Made by a program: the position numbers and the translations under genes. A stretch of 64,000 nt of DNA from JACMLD01 sp044227095. GTDB lineage: Bacteria > Bacteroidota > Bacteroidia > Chitinophagales > Chitinophagaceae. Below the pieces are notes generated by a model. It saw nothing but the letters and a program-made list of their open reading frames with translations. It was not told the DNA's origin and did no database searches. The DNA is taken from the NCBI GenBank assembly GCA_044227095.1, contig JBGAFV010000001.1:4402001-4466000 (forward strand). The letters are read 5' to 3'. Shown piece by piece: positions 42,186 through 51,702 of the stretch; the first letter of the stretch is position 1; the number at the start of each line of letters is the position of its first letter.

Positions 42186-43496
42186 ATGGAAGTCAATTTA
42201 CCCGGCAAAACCAATGACAATACTAATGATGTAGCATGGCGTATAAAAGCTATACTGGGCGGTTCTGCTGGTAATCTTGTAGAGTGGTACGATTGGTATG
42301 CTTATGCTGCATTTACATTGTATTTTACCGGGCATTTTTTTCCGAATGCCGATAAGACTGCACAATTGATTAATGCTGCCGGAATCTTTGCCGTTGGTTT
42401 TTTAATGCGCCCTGTTGGCGGCTATTTGTTTGGCAAACTTGCAGACCGCAAAGGAAGAAAATATGCGATGACGATTTCTGTTTTACTAATGTCTTTCGGT
42501 TCATTAATGATTGCATTGGTGCCGGGCTATGGAAGTATTGGCATTTTTGCACCATTAATTTTATTAATTGCCCGCCTGTTACAAGGACTTAGTGTTGGCG
42601 GAGAATATGGAACTTCGGCTACCTATCTTAGTGAGGTAGCAACCCCGGGAAGAAGAGGGTTCTATTCCAGTTTCCAGTATGTAACACTTATTGGTGGACA
42701 ACTTACTGCGCTTGGATTGCAGCTATTGCTTCAACGTGTTTTTTTAACCGATAAACAATTGCACGAGTGGGGTTGGCGCATTCCTTTTATAATTGGTGCA
42801 ATTTTATCGTTAGTAGCGCTTTACATCAGAAGCAATTTGCGTGAAAGTGATGCATTTGAAAAAGAAGACTCAACAAAGCAAAACAAAGGAACAATAACAG
42901 AATTATTAAAACACCCTAAAGCCATTGGATTGGTGGTAGGACTTACACTTGGCGGAACGCTTGCTTTCTACACATACACTACTTACATGCAAAAGTTTCT
43001 TGTCAATACTGTAGGGCTGGATAAGAACCAATCTACCCTCCTTACTTTTTGTACGCTTTTAATCTTTGCATTAATACAACCGCTGTTTGGCATGCTGAGC
43101 GATAGAATTGGCCGTCGTCCATTGCTATTGTCATTTGGCGTACTGGGCACTTTACTAACCGTTCCGTTATTAACTACGCTTGGCCATACCCGTGATATGT
43201 GGACGGCATTTGCATTATTAATGACTGCATTAATTATTGTAAGTGGCTATACTTCTATTAACGCTGTTGTAAAAGCAGAACTTTTTCCTGTAGAAGTAAG
43301 GGCATTAGGTGTTGGGCTGCCTTATTCTTTAACAGTAGCTATTTTTGGCGGTACTGCAGAATACATTGCATTATGGTTAAAGAATATTGGCCATGAAAGT
43401 TTGTTTTATTGGTATGTTAGCTTTTGCATTTTCATATCGCTGCTGGTATATTTTTTTATGAAGGATACAAGGGATGTGTCGAAGCTGGAAGTTTGA
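42186..43496 (+). CDS. MFS transporter, metabolite:H+ symporter (MHS) family
   Basis: This 436-residue transporter has the MHS N terminus GGSAGNLVEWYDWYAYAAFT, the loop 2-3 motif GKLADRKGRKYAMTISVLLM, ARLLQGLSVGGEYGTSATYL, GWRIPFIIGAILSLVALYIR and the second RIGRRP motif (LSDRIGRRPLLLSF). This is the group of KgtP (alpha-ketoglutarate) and ProP (proline/betaine) permeases. It has twelve helices in the inner membrane. The substrate is a dicarboxylate or zwitterion by analogy only. It is divergent from the APC permease with a 123-nt gap. Confidence 0.9.
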   Translation: MEVNLPGKTNDNTNDVAWRIKAILGGSAGNLVEWYDWYAYAAFTLYFTGHFFPNADKTAQLINAAGIFAVGFLMRPVGGYLFGKLADRKGRKYAMTISVLLMSFGSLMIALVPGYGSIGIFAPLILLIARLLQGLSVGGEYGTSATYLSEVATPGRRGFYSSFQYVTLIGGQLTALGLQLLLQRVFLTDKQLHEWGWRIPFIIGAILSLVALYIRSNLRESDAFEKEDSTKQNKGTITELLKHPKAIGLVVGLTLGGTLAFYTYTTYMQKFLVNTVGLDKNQSTLLTFCTLLIFALIQPLFGMLSDRIGRRPLLLSFGVLGTLLTVPLLTTLGHTRDMWTAFALLMTALIIVSGYTSINAVVKAELFPVEVRALGVGLPYSLTVAIFGGTAEYIALWLKNIGHESLFYWYVSFCIFISLLVYFFMKDTRDVSKLEV

Positions 43497-43508
43497 GGTG
43501 CGAGGGCG

Positions 43509-43571
43509 AGTTACTAGCTATAAGTTACAAGTTGCAAGCTTCAAGCTGCAAGTTATAAGTTATAAGCTCAG
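43509..43571. repeat. nine-register heptamer tract
   Basis: Registers AGTTACT, AGCTATA, AGTTACA, AGTTGCA, AGCTTCA, AGCTGCA, AGTTATA, AGTTATA, AGCTCAG, all exactly 7 nt, begin 12 nt after the MFS transporter stop. Confidence 0.88.
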
Positions 43572-43599
43572 GACAATTACAAAGCTTTTGTGGTGCATT

Positions 43600-44188
43600 G
43601 ATTTTTTTAAATGGGTAATATTTATTCAACCTCTTCGGGGTTGTGTTATTTAGCATTACGGATTTCGTTTGTAGTTATTGTTAGTTTATCCCGTTGGGAT
43701 AATTCCGTTGTAATTCAATTGATTTTTGCAATGGGCTATACCCATTGCTTATTTACTGCGCTCTTTCAGAGCTGGGTTAATGAATTAAAAATTTCAACGC
43801 CTTGGTGCGTGTCCTCACGCAACAGGATTTTATACTAAATAATTCATTTATTGTTGCAATGGCTGCACCCGTTGCTATTTGTACTGCGCTCTTTCAGAGC
43901 TGAGCTCAATGATTTTATACGGTACAAGTGAGTGACACAACAATGTTGAATAGCATTACAACTGCTGGTCTCCGAAAATTTAAAAATTATTTTTTCTGCA
44001 TAGAATGTTTTATTGCAAACTCGCAGAGATCCCTCCTACGTCGGGATGACAAAGGGAATACACGATGACAATGGGAATACAGGACGACAAAGGGAATACA
44101 GGATGACAAAGTAAGTGCGGGATGACATCCAGAATGATTTGGTTTATCAAAACCACTTAGACTAATAGCTAAAGGCTAATAGCTGGCT
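43600..44188. repeat. repeat island between MFS and TPR genes
   Basis: It contains palindromes such as CAATGGGCTATACCCATTG (43729-43747) and two copies of ACTGCGCTCTTTCAGAGCTG at about 43758 and 43888. A copy of the 34-nt GTTGTGTCACTCACTT element is inverted at 43926-43960. A 19-nt tandem repeat is at 44045-44130 and an AATAGCT, AAAGGCT, AATAGCT heptamer run at about 44163-44183. No gene is present. Confidence 0.8.
44045..44130. repeat. 19-nt tandem repeat, about 4.5 units
   Basis: GATGACAAAGGGAATACAC-type units start at 44045, 44064, 44083, 44102 and 44121; the register is exactly 19 nt. Confidence 0.92.
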
Positions 44189-45214
44189 CTATAATCCCAT
44201 GCTGCCTTTTTGTTCTCTGAGTTTTGCTAATGTTGGATCCATTTTTATAGCCTGATCGCAGAGTTGCATGCCTTTGTCTTTATCGCCTTTTTTCTGATAA
44301 GCCATGCCAATCATGTAAAGCGCTTTGGCATTTTGTTTATCGTAGCCGAGTATTTTATCCCAGTTGTCAATAGCATCCTGGTATTTACCGGTTTTATAAT
44401 AGAGTTGTGCAATGCCATTAAGCAGTGAAATATCAGCAGGTTTTTTCTCCAGTACTTTTTTCAGCGCTTCTATGCATTTATCAAGCTGACCGGCACCTTC
44501 GTAAGAAATGGAAATGTTTTCCAGGTAATCGTTATCAGTTTTATAACCTCTTTCGGCTGCAAGCAAATAATATTTAATTGCAGTTTTATCATCCGGAATT
44601 GCGGCATAGTTAAGAGCACATTCATATACCCAGCGTGGTTTTGTAGTGTCTAATGTAATTGCCTTTATAAAATATGGTGCAGCGGCCCGGTAATTGCTCA
44701 TTTCAATATTATTGCGGGCAATGGTATACGGTATATCCGCATTAAGACTATCTTGTTTTGCTGCTGCCTGCAGGTAAGCACCCGCCTGGCCATAATCTTC
44801 CAGCTCTGTGTAACTTTTGCCAATGATGTACTCCGGGTTCTTGCCAATTTTTAATTGCTGCATTTTTTTTGCGGCAGCAATGGCATCATTCCAGCGGCGT
44901 GTCCAGAAATATAAGTTAGCAAGGTTTTCATTGGCAACAGGATCGTTGGGTTCTTTTTTTATAACTTCTGAAAAAGCGGGAATTGCATCCTGGTAATTGC
45001 GCATTTCTACAGAAACATTGCCCAACTCACGTTGTGCGTTTATATTACCTGCGTCGAACTGGATGGCTTTTTTATAGTGCTGCGATGCTACTTTAAACAG
45101 GCGGCCCTGTTTTGCTTCATTTCCTTTTTGAAAATAATATGATGAACTGTCTGTGTTTTGAGAAAAAACTGCCAGCGGGGCAGCAAAGATAACCGCTGCA
45201 ATGATGCTTTTCAT
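44189..45214 (-). CDS. periplasmic tetratricopeptide repeat protein
   Basis: This 341-residue protein has a signal peptide (MKSIIAAVIFAAPLAVFSQ) followed by about eight TPR units. Examples are YYFQKGNEAKQGRLFKVASQ (about 26-45), AQRELGNVSVEMRNYQDAIP, ENLANLYFWTRRWNDAIAAA, IAQLYYKTGKYQDAIDNWDK and ALYMIGMAYQKKGDKDKGMQ. TPRs mediate protein-protein contact; the partner is unknown. It follows glgB on the same strand after 31 nt, so co-transcription is plausible though no functional link is evident. Confidence 0.87.
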   Translation of the reverse strand: MKSIIAAVIFAAPLAVFSQNTDSSSYYFQKGNEAKQGRLFKVASQHYKKAIQFDAGNINAQRELGNVSVEMRNYQDAIPAFSEVIKKEPNDPVANENLANLYFWTRRWNDAIAAAKKMQQLKIGKNPEYIIGKSYTELEDYGQAGAYLQAAAKQDSLNADIPYTIARNNIEMSNYRAAAPYFIKAITLDTTKPRWVYECALNYAAIPDDKTAIKYYLLAAERGYKTDNDYLENISISYEGAGQLDKCIEALKKVLEKKPADISLLNGIAQLYYKTGKYQDAIDNWDKILGYDKQNAKALYMIGMAYQKKGDKDKGMQLCDQAIKMDPTLAKLREQKGSMGL

Positions 45215-45245
45215 AAATGTAAACTGTTAGGTGACCCGAAAAAGA

Positions 45246-47201
45246 CTATTTCAATACAATAGCTCCTAACGCAGGCAAATGCACATTTATTTCAAAACGA
45301 TTGGTGTTTTTGTCCACCAGTTTAACTTCGGGGTCTGGATTAAATACATCGCCTGTTCCCCAGTATTTTTTGGCATCGCTGTTAAAGATTTCAGTCCAGC
45401 TTTTTTTATCGTGTGCATAGATTTTCCAATCTCTTCTTACAACCGGCGTCATATTTAAAATTATAAGCAGATCATTCTCCGGAAGCAGGCCTTTTCTGCG
45501 GTACACCATTACACATTCCTCGCGGTGGTTAAGATCAATCCATTCAAAACCTTCCTGCGTAAACTGTTTTTCATAAAGGGCAGGTTCGTTGCGCAACAAA
45601 AGGCACAAATCTCTTACACAATCTTTTAATAATTTGTGTGCATCGTGCTGCAACAAGTCCCAGGGCAGTTCGCTTTTATAATTCCATTCAGAAGTGCTTC
45701 CAAATTCATTGCCCATAAATAATAGCTTTCCTCCGGGATGGGTAAACATATAACTGTACATTAAACGCAGGTTGGCAAATTTTTGCCATTCATCTCCCGG
45801 CATTTTATACAGCATAGGCGATTTGCCATGCACCACTTCATCGTGACTAAGCGGCAACATAAAATTCTCATCGTAATAATACATCATGCTGAAGGCAAAC
45901 TTGTCCTGGTGATGTTTTCTTGCAAGCGGATCGAGTTTAAAATAATCAAGGGTATCGTGCATCCAGCCCATCATCCATTTCATGCCAAATCCAAGTCCGT
46001 CTGCAAAAGTTGGGCGTGAAACGCCGGGCCAGTCTGTAGCTTCTTCTGCAATAGTTTGCACATCAGGAAAATCCCTGAAAGTGGTTTCATTAAGATCTTT
46101 TATAAACGCAATGGCCTCCAGGTTGCCATCACCGCCAAATTCGTTAGGCTCCCATTGCCCTTCTGTTCTTGAGTAATTGAGCTTTAGCATAGATGAAACT
46201 GCATCTACTCTTAGCCCATCGGCATGAAATTTATCGAACCAAAACCTTGCACTGCTAATAAGAAATGATTTTACCTCTCCTCTCTTATAATTGAAGATGT
46301 AAGAGTTCCAGTCTGGATGATAGCCTTTGCGCATATCGGCATATTCGTAGGTATGCGTACCATCAAACATAAAAAGACCATGTGCATCGTATGGAAAGTG
46401 AGAAGGCACCCAGTCTAGTATTACGCCAATGCCCTCGTTGTGAAAAGCTTCTACAAGGCGCATAAAATCCTGTGGTGAACCAAACCTTGAAGTAGGCGCA
46501 AAGAAGCCCGTGCCCTGGTAACCCCAGCTACCATCAAACGGGTGTTCCATTACGGGCATTAGTTCTATATGGGTAAAGCCCATTTCTTTTACATAAGGAA
46601 CCAGCAGCTCCTGCATTTGTGCATAACTGTTATACGACTCTTCATCATTTTTATCGGGCCGCATCCAACTGTTAAGATGTACCTCGTACACACTCCACGG
46701 AGCATTAAGGGCATTGTGCTGCTTCCTTGTTTTCATCCAGTTTTCATCTTTCCATTCATAATGCATATCCCATGTAATGGAAGCTGTATCGGGGCGCATC
46801 TCCCAAAAATTGGCAAAGGGATCCCCTTTATCAGTTTCTATGCCCATATATCCAACAATATGGTATTTGTATACTTCGCCAAGGGTAAATTTGGGAATGA
46901 ACCCTTCCCAAATACCGCTTTTGTCCCAACGGGCCGTTAGTTCATATTCGCCATCTTTCCAGTCGTTAAAATTTCCTTTTACAGAAACTGCAGTTGCATT
47001 TGGCGCCCAAACTGCAAAATACATACCCCATTGATTATTTACCTGTATAGAATGAGAACCCATTTTTTCGTAAAGGCGGTAGTGTGTGCCGTTTTGAAAA
47101 TTGCTGATATCCGCAGCATTGAGCAAAGAATAGTTCCATACTTTTTTGGAAGTATCCACAAAATTATCTTCTTCATAACGGCGTATTGCAGATGGTTCCA
47201 T
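45246..47201 (-). CDS. glgB: 1,4-alpha-glucan branching enzyme
   Basis: This 651-residue GH13 enzyme has an N-terminal CBM48 (about 60-165, YFAVWAPNATAVSVKGNFND) and a catalytic barrel. PVMEHPFDGSWGYQGTGFFA precedes the nucleophile Asp333 in DGLRVDAVSS, the acid Glu386 in IAEEATDWP, and the third Asp in LSHDEVVHGK. The C-terminal beta domain ends the protein. It introduces alpha-1,6 branches in glycogen in the cytosol. The length, slightly below 730-residue E. coli GlgB because it lacks the extra N-terminal module, fits the GH13_8/eukaryote-like type. There are no other glg genes in the window. Confidence 0.95.
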   Translation of the reverse strand: MEPSAIRRYEEDNFVDTSKKVWNYSLLNAADISNFQNGTHYRLYEKMGSHSIQVNNQWGMYFAVWAPNATAVSVKGNFNDWKDGEYELTARWDKSGIWEGFIPKFTLGEVYKYHIVGYMGIETDKGDPFANFWEMRPDTASITWDMHYEWKDENWMKTRKQHNALNAPWSVYEVHLNSWMRPDKNDEESYNSYAQMQELLVPYVKEMGFTHIELMPVMEHPFDGSWGYQGTGFFAPTSRFGSPQDFMRLVEAFHNEGIGVILDWVPSHFPYDAHGLFMFDGTHTYEYADMRKGYHPDWNSYIFNYKRGEVKSFLISSARFWFDKFHADGLRVDAVSSMLKLNYSRTEGQWEPNEFGGDGNLEAIAFIKDLNETTFRDFPDVQTIAEEATDWPGVSRPTFADGLGFGMKWMMGWMHDTLDYFKLDPLARKHHQDKFAFSMMYYYDENFMLPLSHDEVVHGKSPMLYKMPGDEWQKFANLRLMYSYMFTHPGGKLLFMGNEFGSTSEWNYKSELPWDLLQHDAHKLLKDCVRDLCLLLRNEPALYEKQFTQEGFEWIDLNHREECVMVYRRKGLLPENDLLIILNMTPVVRRDWKIYAHDKKSWTEIFNSDAKKYWGTGDVFNPDPEVKLVDKNTNRFEINVHLPALGAIVLK

Positions 47202-47417
47202 AATAATTCAGTTTTCTTAATTGATTTTTTAAATAAGGTGTTGTATGGATTTTTTATAAACAAGCATCAAACAAAATTCTCAAACTGCTTTAACCTAAAA
47301 TTAAGATTATGCTCTTACAATTTGGTTTTTTTTACGTGATATTCGGTCACCATTTTACCGGCCCTGTTATTCCGGTTCAAACTCAACCATAAACCTTACT
47401 AATCTCTGCGCCAGCTC

Positions 47418-50207
47418 ATGAAGAAAACTACTATACTGCTATGTTTGTTGCTTACAATTGCAACATACGGACTTGCTCAGCACGCAACCATCAAAGGAAC
47501 AATAAGTGATACTGCCAATAAAGAAACGCTTTCCAATGCAGCAGTATCTATACTCCGCTCCAAAGATTCTGTTCTTTATAAATATACCCGCAGCAATGCG
47601 CAGGGAAAGTTTTCGCTGGACAAACTTCCGTCAGGCGATTTTATTCTGCTGATTACCTACCCAAAGTTTGCCGATTACGTTGAAAAAATTACACTTACTG
47701 ATACTTCTTCTCTCAATTTTGATAAGATAGCTGTTATTCAAAAAGCCAAACTGCTGGAAGAAGTGGTGATAAGACAAAAAATTGCCGCTATTAAAATAAA
47801 AGGAGACACTACGGAATTTACTGCCGATAGCTTTCATGTACAGCCAAACGCTACTGTGGAAGACCTGCTAAAAAAATTGCCGGGTATACAGGTTGATAAA
47901 GATGGCAAGATTACTGCCCAGGGCGAAACAGTGCAGAAAATACTTGTAGACGGAGAAGAATTTTTTGGAGACGATCCTACACTGGTGACCCAAAACCTTC
48001 GTGCAGACATGATTGACAAAGTACAGGTGTTTGATAAAAAAAGTGATCAGGCTGCGTTTACCGGCATAGACGATGGCCAGAAAACCAAGACCATCAACCT
48101 TAAAATGAAAGATGGCAAGAAGAACGGTTACTTTGGAAAGGTAACAGCGGGTGGAGGTACCGATGGTTATTTTGACAACCAGGCAATGGTAAACTTCTTT
48201 AAAAAGAAAAAGAAATTGTCTGGATATGGTATTCTTTCCAATACAGGCAAAACCGGCCTTAACTGGAGAGACCAGGACAATTACGGTGAAAGTTTTGCCA
48301 GCAGCGTTGATTATGATGAAAACAACGGCTATTCATTTAATGGCAACCAGGACGATCTTGAAGGCTGGGGCGGACAATATAACGGTCAGGGTTACCCTTC
48401 TGTTAAAACTGCCGGCGTTCATTACAATGACAAATGGAACGATGACAAGCAATCCGCTAACCTGAATTATAAAATTTTACAGCTGAATATTAACGGAACC
48501 AACTCAACCAATACACAATATATCCTCCCAGATACATTGTATTATAATAACCAGCACGAAACTTTTAATAACCAGATATTGCGCAACCGTGCTAATGGCA
48601 GTTACGAATTGCAGATAGACTCAACCTCTTCTATAAAAGTTTCTGTACGCGGTGGTACAGACCACAAAACAACGGATAGCCATTTTGAAACTGAAGCGCT
48701 GGCAAGCGATAGCTCACTTGTAAACAACGGCCATAGAAATATTTCTACTGAAGGAGATACCCGTACCCTTAATAGCAATATTTTATGGAGAAAGAAACTG
48801 CGCAAGAAAGGACGTACGATATCTGTAAATGTTAGCGAGAATTATGAAAAGGGAAATTCTGATGGCTTCCTGTATGCAGATAATAATTTTTATAAAGGAG
48901 GCTCTGTTTACCTGCAGCAGATAACGGATCAGTATAAAACGTTTAACAATGAAAAACTGGGTTTTGATTCTAAAGTAACATATTCAGAACCGCTTTCTGT
49001 TACGTCATCCATCATGGCAAATTACGGCGTTTCATTAACCAACAGTCTTTCTAACCGCACCTCTTACAATAAATCCCCCGATGGAAAATACAGTACCGTA
49101 GACAGCTTGTACAGCAATGATTATAAGTTTAACGTATTTACGCACAAAGCCGGGCTTACTTATAATCTTGTAAAAAAGAAAGTGCGGTTTAATATTGGCA
49201 ACAATATCGGCATTACAAGTTTTAACCAGGACGATTTAATTGCTGATACTTCTACCAAAAGAAACTTTATAAACTGGTACCCGCAGGCGTCTTTTATGTA
49301 TTCCTTTAGCCAACAAAAAAGAATTGCATTAAGGTATAATGGCAATACAACACAACCAACCATTCAGCAAATACAACCTGTACGCACAAACGATGATCCA
49401 TTAAACGTAACCATCGGTAACCCGGAACTTAAACCACAGTTTACCAATTCTATTAACCTTAGCTTTAACAATTTTAAGATTCTTACAGAAACCAATATTT
49501 ATATCAGCCTTAATTACCGCTTTACAGAAAATGCTATCAGCAACAGTGTGTATGTAGATTCTACCGGTAAACGTATAAGCCAGGCGGTAAACGTAGATGG
49601 CAATCGCAATATCTCAGCCTATATGGGCTATGGCTTTAAATTAAAAAAACAAAACCTCGGCATTTACTTTAATGGCCAGGTAAACCAGGGCAGCTACCAG
49701 AGTATAGTTAACAATGTGCTGAATACAACGCAGAGCGGCAGTTATACAATTGGAAACGAAATTTACAAATCGAAGGAGAAGAAGTATGAATTTGGCCTTA
49801 ACACATCTGCTACCTATACAAGAAGCACCTCTTCTGTACAAAGCAATGTAAAAACAAACTACTGGCAATTTAATGTAGAACCTAATGGAGATGTGTTCCT
49901 TCCTGCAAAATTCCAGGTGCACACAGAAATAAATGCAAGGTTTACACAAAAAACAAGTGCGTTTGATTACAAAACAAATGTGATACTCTGGAATGCATGG
50001 ATAGGAAAGAAATTTTTAAAGGGCGATGCGTTACTGGTAAAAGTATCTGCAAATGATATACTGAACCAGAACCAGGGCTTTAACAGGACAGTAAACAGTA
50101 ACTTTATTACACAAAACACATACAGCACTATTCAGCGGTTTTTTATGTTATCCGTAGTATGGAATTTTAATAAAGCAGGAACACCAGTTCCTGGTAACAA
50201 CAACTAA
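47418..50207 (+). CDS. outer membrane beta-barrel protein, TonB-dependent receptor type (OMP_b-brl_3)
   Basis: This 929-residue protein has a signal peptide (MKKTTILLCLLLTIATYGLA), a CarboxypepD_reg domain (ATIKGTISDTANKETLSNAA, 24-105), a plug-like domain (ATVEDLLKKLPGIQVDKDGK, ILVDGEEFFGDDPTLVTQNL, about 140-230) and a long C-terminal barrel. The signature of the family is FTGIDDGQKTKTINLKMKDG. The ligand is unknown. A GLPGLI gene follows 17 nt downstream, a pairing very frequent in Bacteroidota, and suggests a shared pathway. It ends VVWNFNKAG with a basic tail. Confidence 0.88.
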   Translation: MKKTTILLCLLLTIATYGLAQHATIKGTISDTANKETLSNAAVSILRSKDSVLYKYTRSNAQGKFSLDKLPSGDFILLITYPKFADYVEKITLTDTSSLNFDKIAVIQKAKLLEEVVIRQKIAAIKIKGDTTEFTADSFHVQPNATVEDLLKKLPGIQVDKDGKITAQGETVQKILVDGEEFFGDDPTLVTQNLRADMIDKVQVFDKKSDQAAFTGIDDGQKTKTINLKMKDGKKNGYFGKVTAGGGTDGYFDNQAMVNFFKKKKKLSGYGILSNTGKTGLNWRDQDNYGESFASSVDYDENNGYSFNGNQDDLEGWGGQYNGQGYPSVKTAGVHYNDKWNDDKQSANLNYKILQLNINGTNSTNTQYILPDTLYYNNQHETFNNQILRNRANGSYELQIDSTSSIKVSVRGGTDHKTTDSHFETEALASDSSLVNNGHRNISTEGDTRTLNSNILWRKKLRKKGRTISVNVSENYEKGNSDGFLYADNNFYKGGSVYLQQITDQYKTFNNEKLGFDSKVTYSEPLSVTSSIMANYGVSLTNSLSNRTSYNKSPDGKYSTVDSLYSNDYKFNVFTHKAGLTYNLVKKKVRFNIGNNIGITSFNQDDLIADTSTKRNFINWYPQASFMYSFSQQKRIALRYNGNTTQPTIQQIQPVRTNDDPLNVTIGNPELKPQFTNSINLSFNNFKILTETNIYISLNYRFTENAISNSVYVDSTGKRISQAVNVDGNRNISAYMGYGFKLKKQNLGIYFNGQVNQGSYQSIVNNVLNTTQSGSYTIGNEIYKSKEKKYEFGLNTSATYTRSTSSVQSNVKTNYWQFNVEPNGDVFLPAKFQVHTEINARFTQKTSAFDYKTNVILWNAWIGKKFLKGDALLVKVSANDILNQNQGFNRTVNSNFITQNTYSTIQRFFMLSVVWNFNKAGTPVPGNNN

Positions 50208-50224
50208 TTTTTAAAAAGAAAAAG

Positions 50225-50974
50225 ATGAAACCGATTCAATTTCTTATTCTTTTCTTACTTGCAGTAACTACATCAACTTTAGCGCATGCACAAAACACTA
50301 TATTCCTTACAGAAGGAAGAATAGAGTTTGAAAAAAAGTTAAACCTCTATGCGCAGATGGATGAGCAGGATGAAGCATGGAATGATTTGATGAAAAAGTC
50401 TAGACCGAAATTTAAGATTACTTATTTCGATTTGCTCTTTTCAAAAGGCAAAACCATTTATCAGCCCGGCAGAGAAAATCCCGATAACTTAAAAATATGG
50501 GACTGGAATATTGCACAGGAAAATGTTATTTATGCTGAACTTGACAGCAGCAGGAGCATCAGCCAGAAAAAAGTATTTGAGCAGGTATTTTTAATTGACG
50601 ATAGCACACGCCAGATACAATGGAAAATAACAAATGAAACCCGCAACATTGCAGGCTTTCAGTGCAGAAGGGCCAATGCTATTATAATGGATACTGTTTA
50701 CGTGGTTGCTTTTTATACTGATGATATTATTACTCCCGGTGGCCCTGAATCTTTTAACGGCTTGCCAGGTATGATATTGGGCGTTTCCCTTCCGCACCAG
50801 CATGTAAGCTGGTTTGCAACAAAAGTAGCCGCCACTCCTGTTACTGCATCACAATTAAAACCTCCTACAAAAGGGAAAAAAGTAACCAATAAAACCATAC
50901 AGGAATCTTTAAAAGATGTAATGAAAGACTGGGGAAAAGAAAAACAAAAGAACCTGGAAGCAGTGTTGTTGTAA
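50225..50974 (+). CDS. GLPGLI family protein
   Basis: This 249-residue protein has a signal peptide (MKPIQFLILFLLAVTTSTLA, then HAQN). Its core contains the family-defining motif FNGLPGMILGV (about 179-189), preceded by ETRNIAGFQCRRANAII with the single core Cys and VVAFYTDDIITPGGPESF. The GLPGLI family is defined in Bacteroidota and of unknown function; it is exported and normally follows a TonB-dependent-type barrel, as here. A basic C-terminal helix (KDVMKDWGKEKQKNLEAVLL) ends the protein. Confidence 0.93.
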   Translation: MKPIQFLILFLLAVTTSTLAHAQNTIFLTEGRIEFEKKLNLYAQMDEQDEAWNDLMKKSRPKFKITYFDLLFSKGKTIYQPGRENPDNLKIWDWNIAQENVIYAELDSSRSISQKKVFEQVFLIDDSTRQIQWKITNETRNIAGFQCRRANAIIMDTVYVVAFYTDDIITPGGPESFNGLPGMILGVSLPHQHVSWFATKVAATPVTASQLKPPTKGKKVTNKTIQESLKDVMKDWGKEKQKNLEAVLL

Positions 50975-50998
50975 GAAGCTTCGCCGTTGCGAGTCGCA

Positions 50999-51122
50999 AG
51001 CTACAAGTTACAAGCTACAAGATACTAGCTATGAGATATTAGCTGTGAGCTTAGAAAAAACTTCGTCGTTGAGAGTTGCAAGCTACAAGATACTAGCTCC
51101 AAGATATTAGCTGTGAGCTTAG
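50999..51122. repeat. two heptamer tracts after GLPGLI gene
   Basis: 50999-51054 has eight registers (AGCTACA, AGTTACA, AGCTACA, AGATACT, AGCTATG, AGATATT, AGCTGTG, AGCTTAG). 51081-51122 repeats six of them with little change. The 26-nt linker contains AAAAAACTTCGTCGTTGAG. Confidence 0.9.
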
Positions 51123-51141
51123 AAAAAACTTTGCCGCAGAT

Positions 51142-51450
51142 TCGCAGATTAATTAATCTGAAAATCTGCGGCTTATCTATTTAACCCCGCACCTTTAGGT
51201 CGAGGATCTCTATAGTTCTTTCACAATTGGCTTTAGCCGAATAATAATCGAAGCTGTATCTGAAAATCTGCGACTTATCTATTTAACCCCGCACCTTTAG
51301 GTCTCGGATCTTTATAGTTCTTTCACAATTGGCTTTAGCCGAATAATAATCGAAGCTGTATCTGCAAATCTGCGGCTTATCTATTTAACCCCGCACCTTT
51401 AGGTCGGGGATCTTCTTAGTTCTTTCAATTGGCTTTAGCCAAATAAAAAC
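51142..51450. repeat. three tandem 102-bp blocks
   Basis: TTAACCCCGCACCTTTAGGT starts at 51181, 51283 and 51385, an exact 102-nt period. Each unit has ATCTGC(G)GCTTATCTAT, AGTTCTTTCA and AATTGGCTTTAGCC. The remaining 250 nt to smc hold no gene. Confidence 0.93.
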
Positions 51451-51702
51451 CGAAGCAATATCTGCGAATCTGCGTTTATTCCTAAACAAAAAATGCCGGC
51501 CATAGTTTCCTCTGACCAGCATCCGTCTTGTTATGATAAACAAGAAATAACAACCTTACAAGGCTTTAAAGATATGATTGAGATCAATTCCAGCCTATAG
51601 TAAATTAACGAGTTATCGTATGTAAATGTTCTATTTTCAAAGGAACGTTCAGGGCCTTTCGTTTTGAAAATAAACATTGCTTAAACAAACCGCCTGCTTT
51701 CA

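Noticed and set aside
51142..51450. CRISPR-like array
   Set aside because: The 102-bp units are repeated throughout; no spacer diversity and no cas genes in the window.
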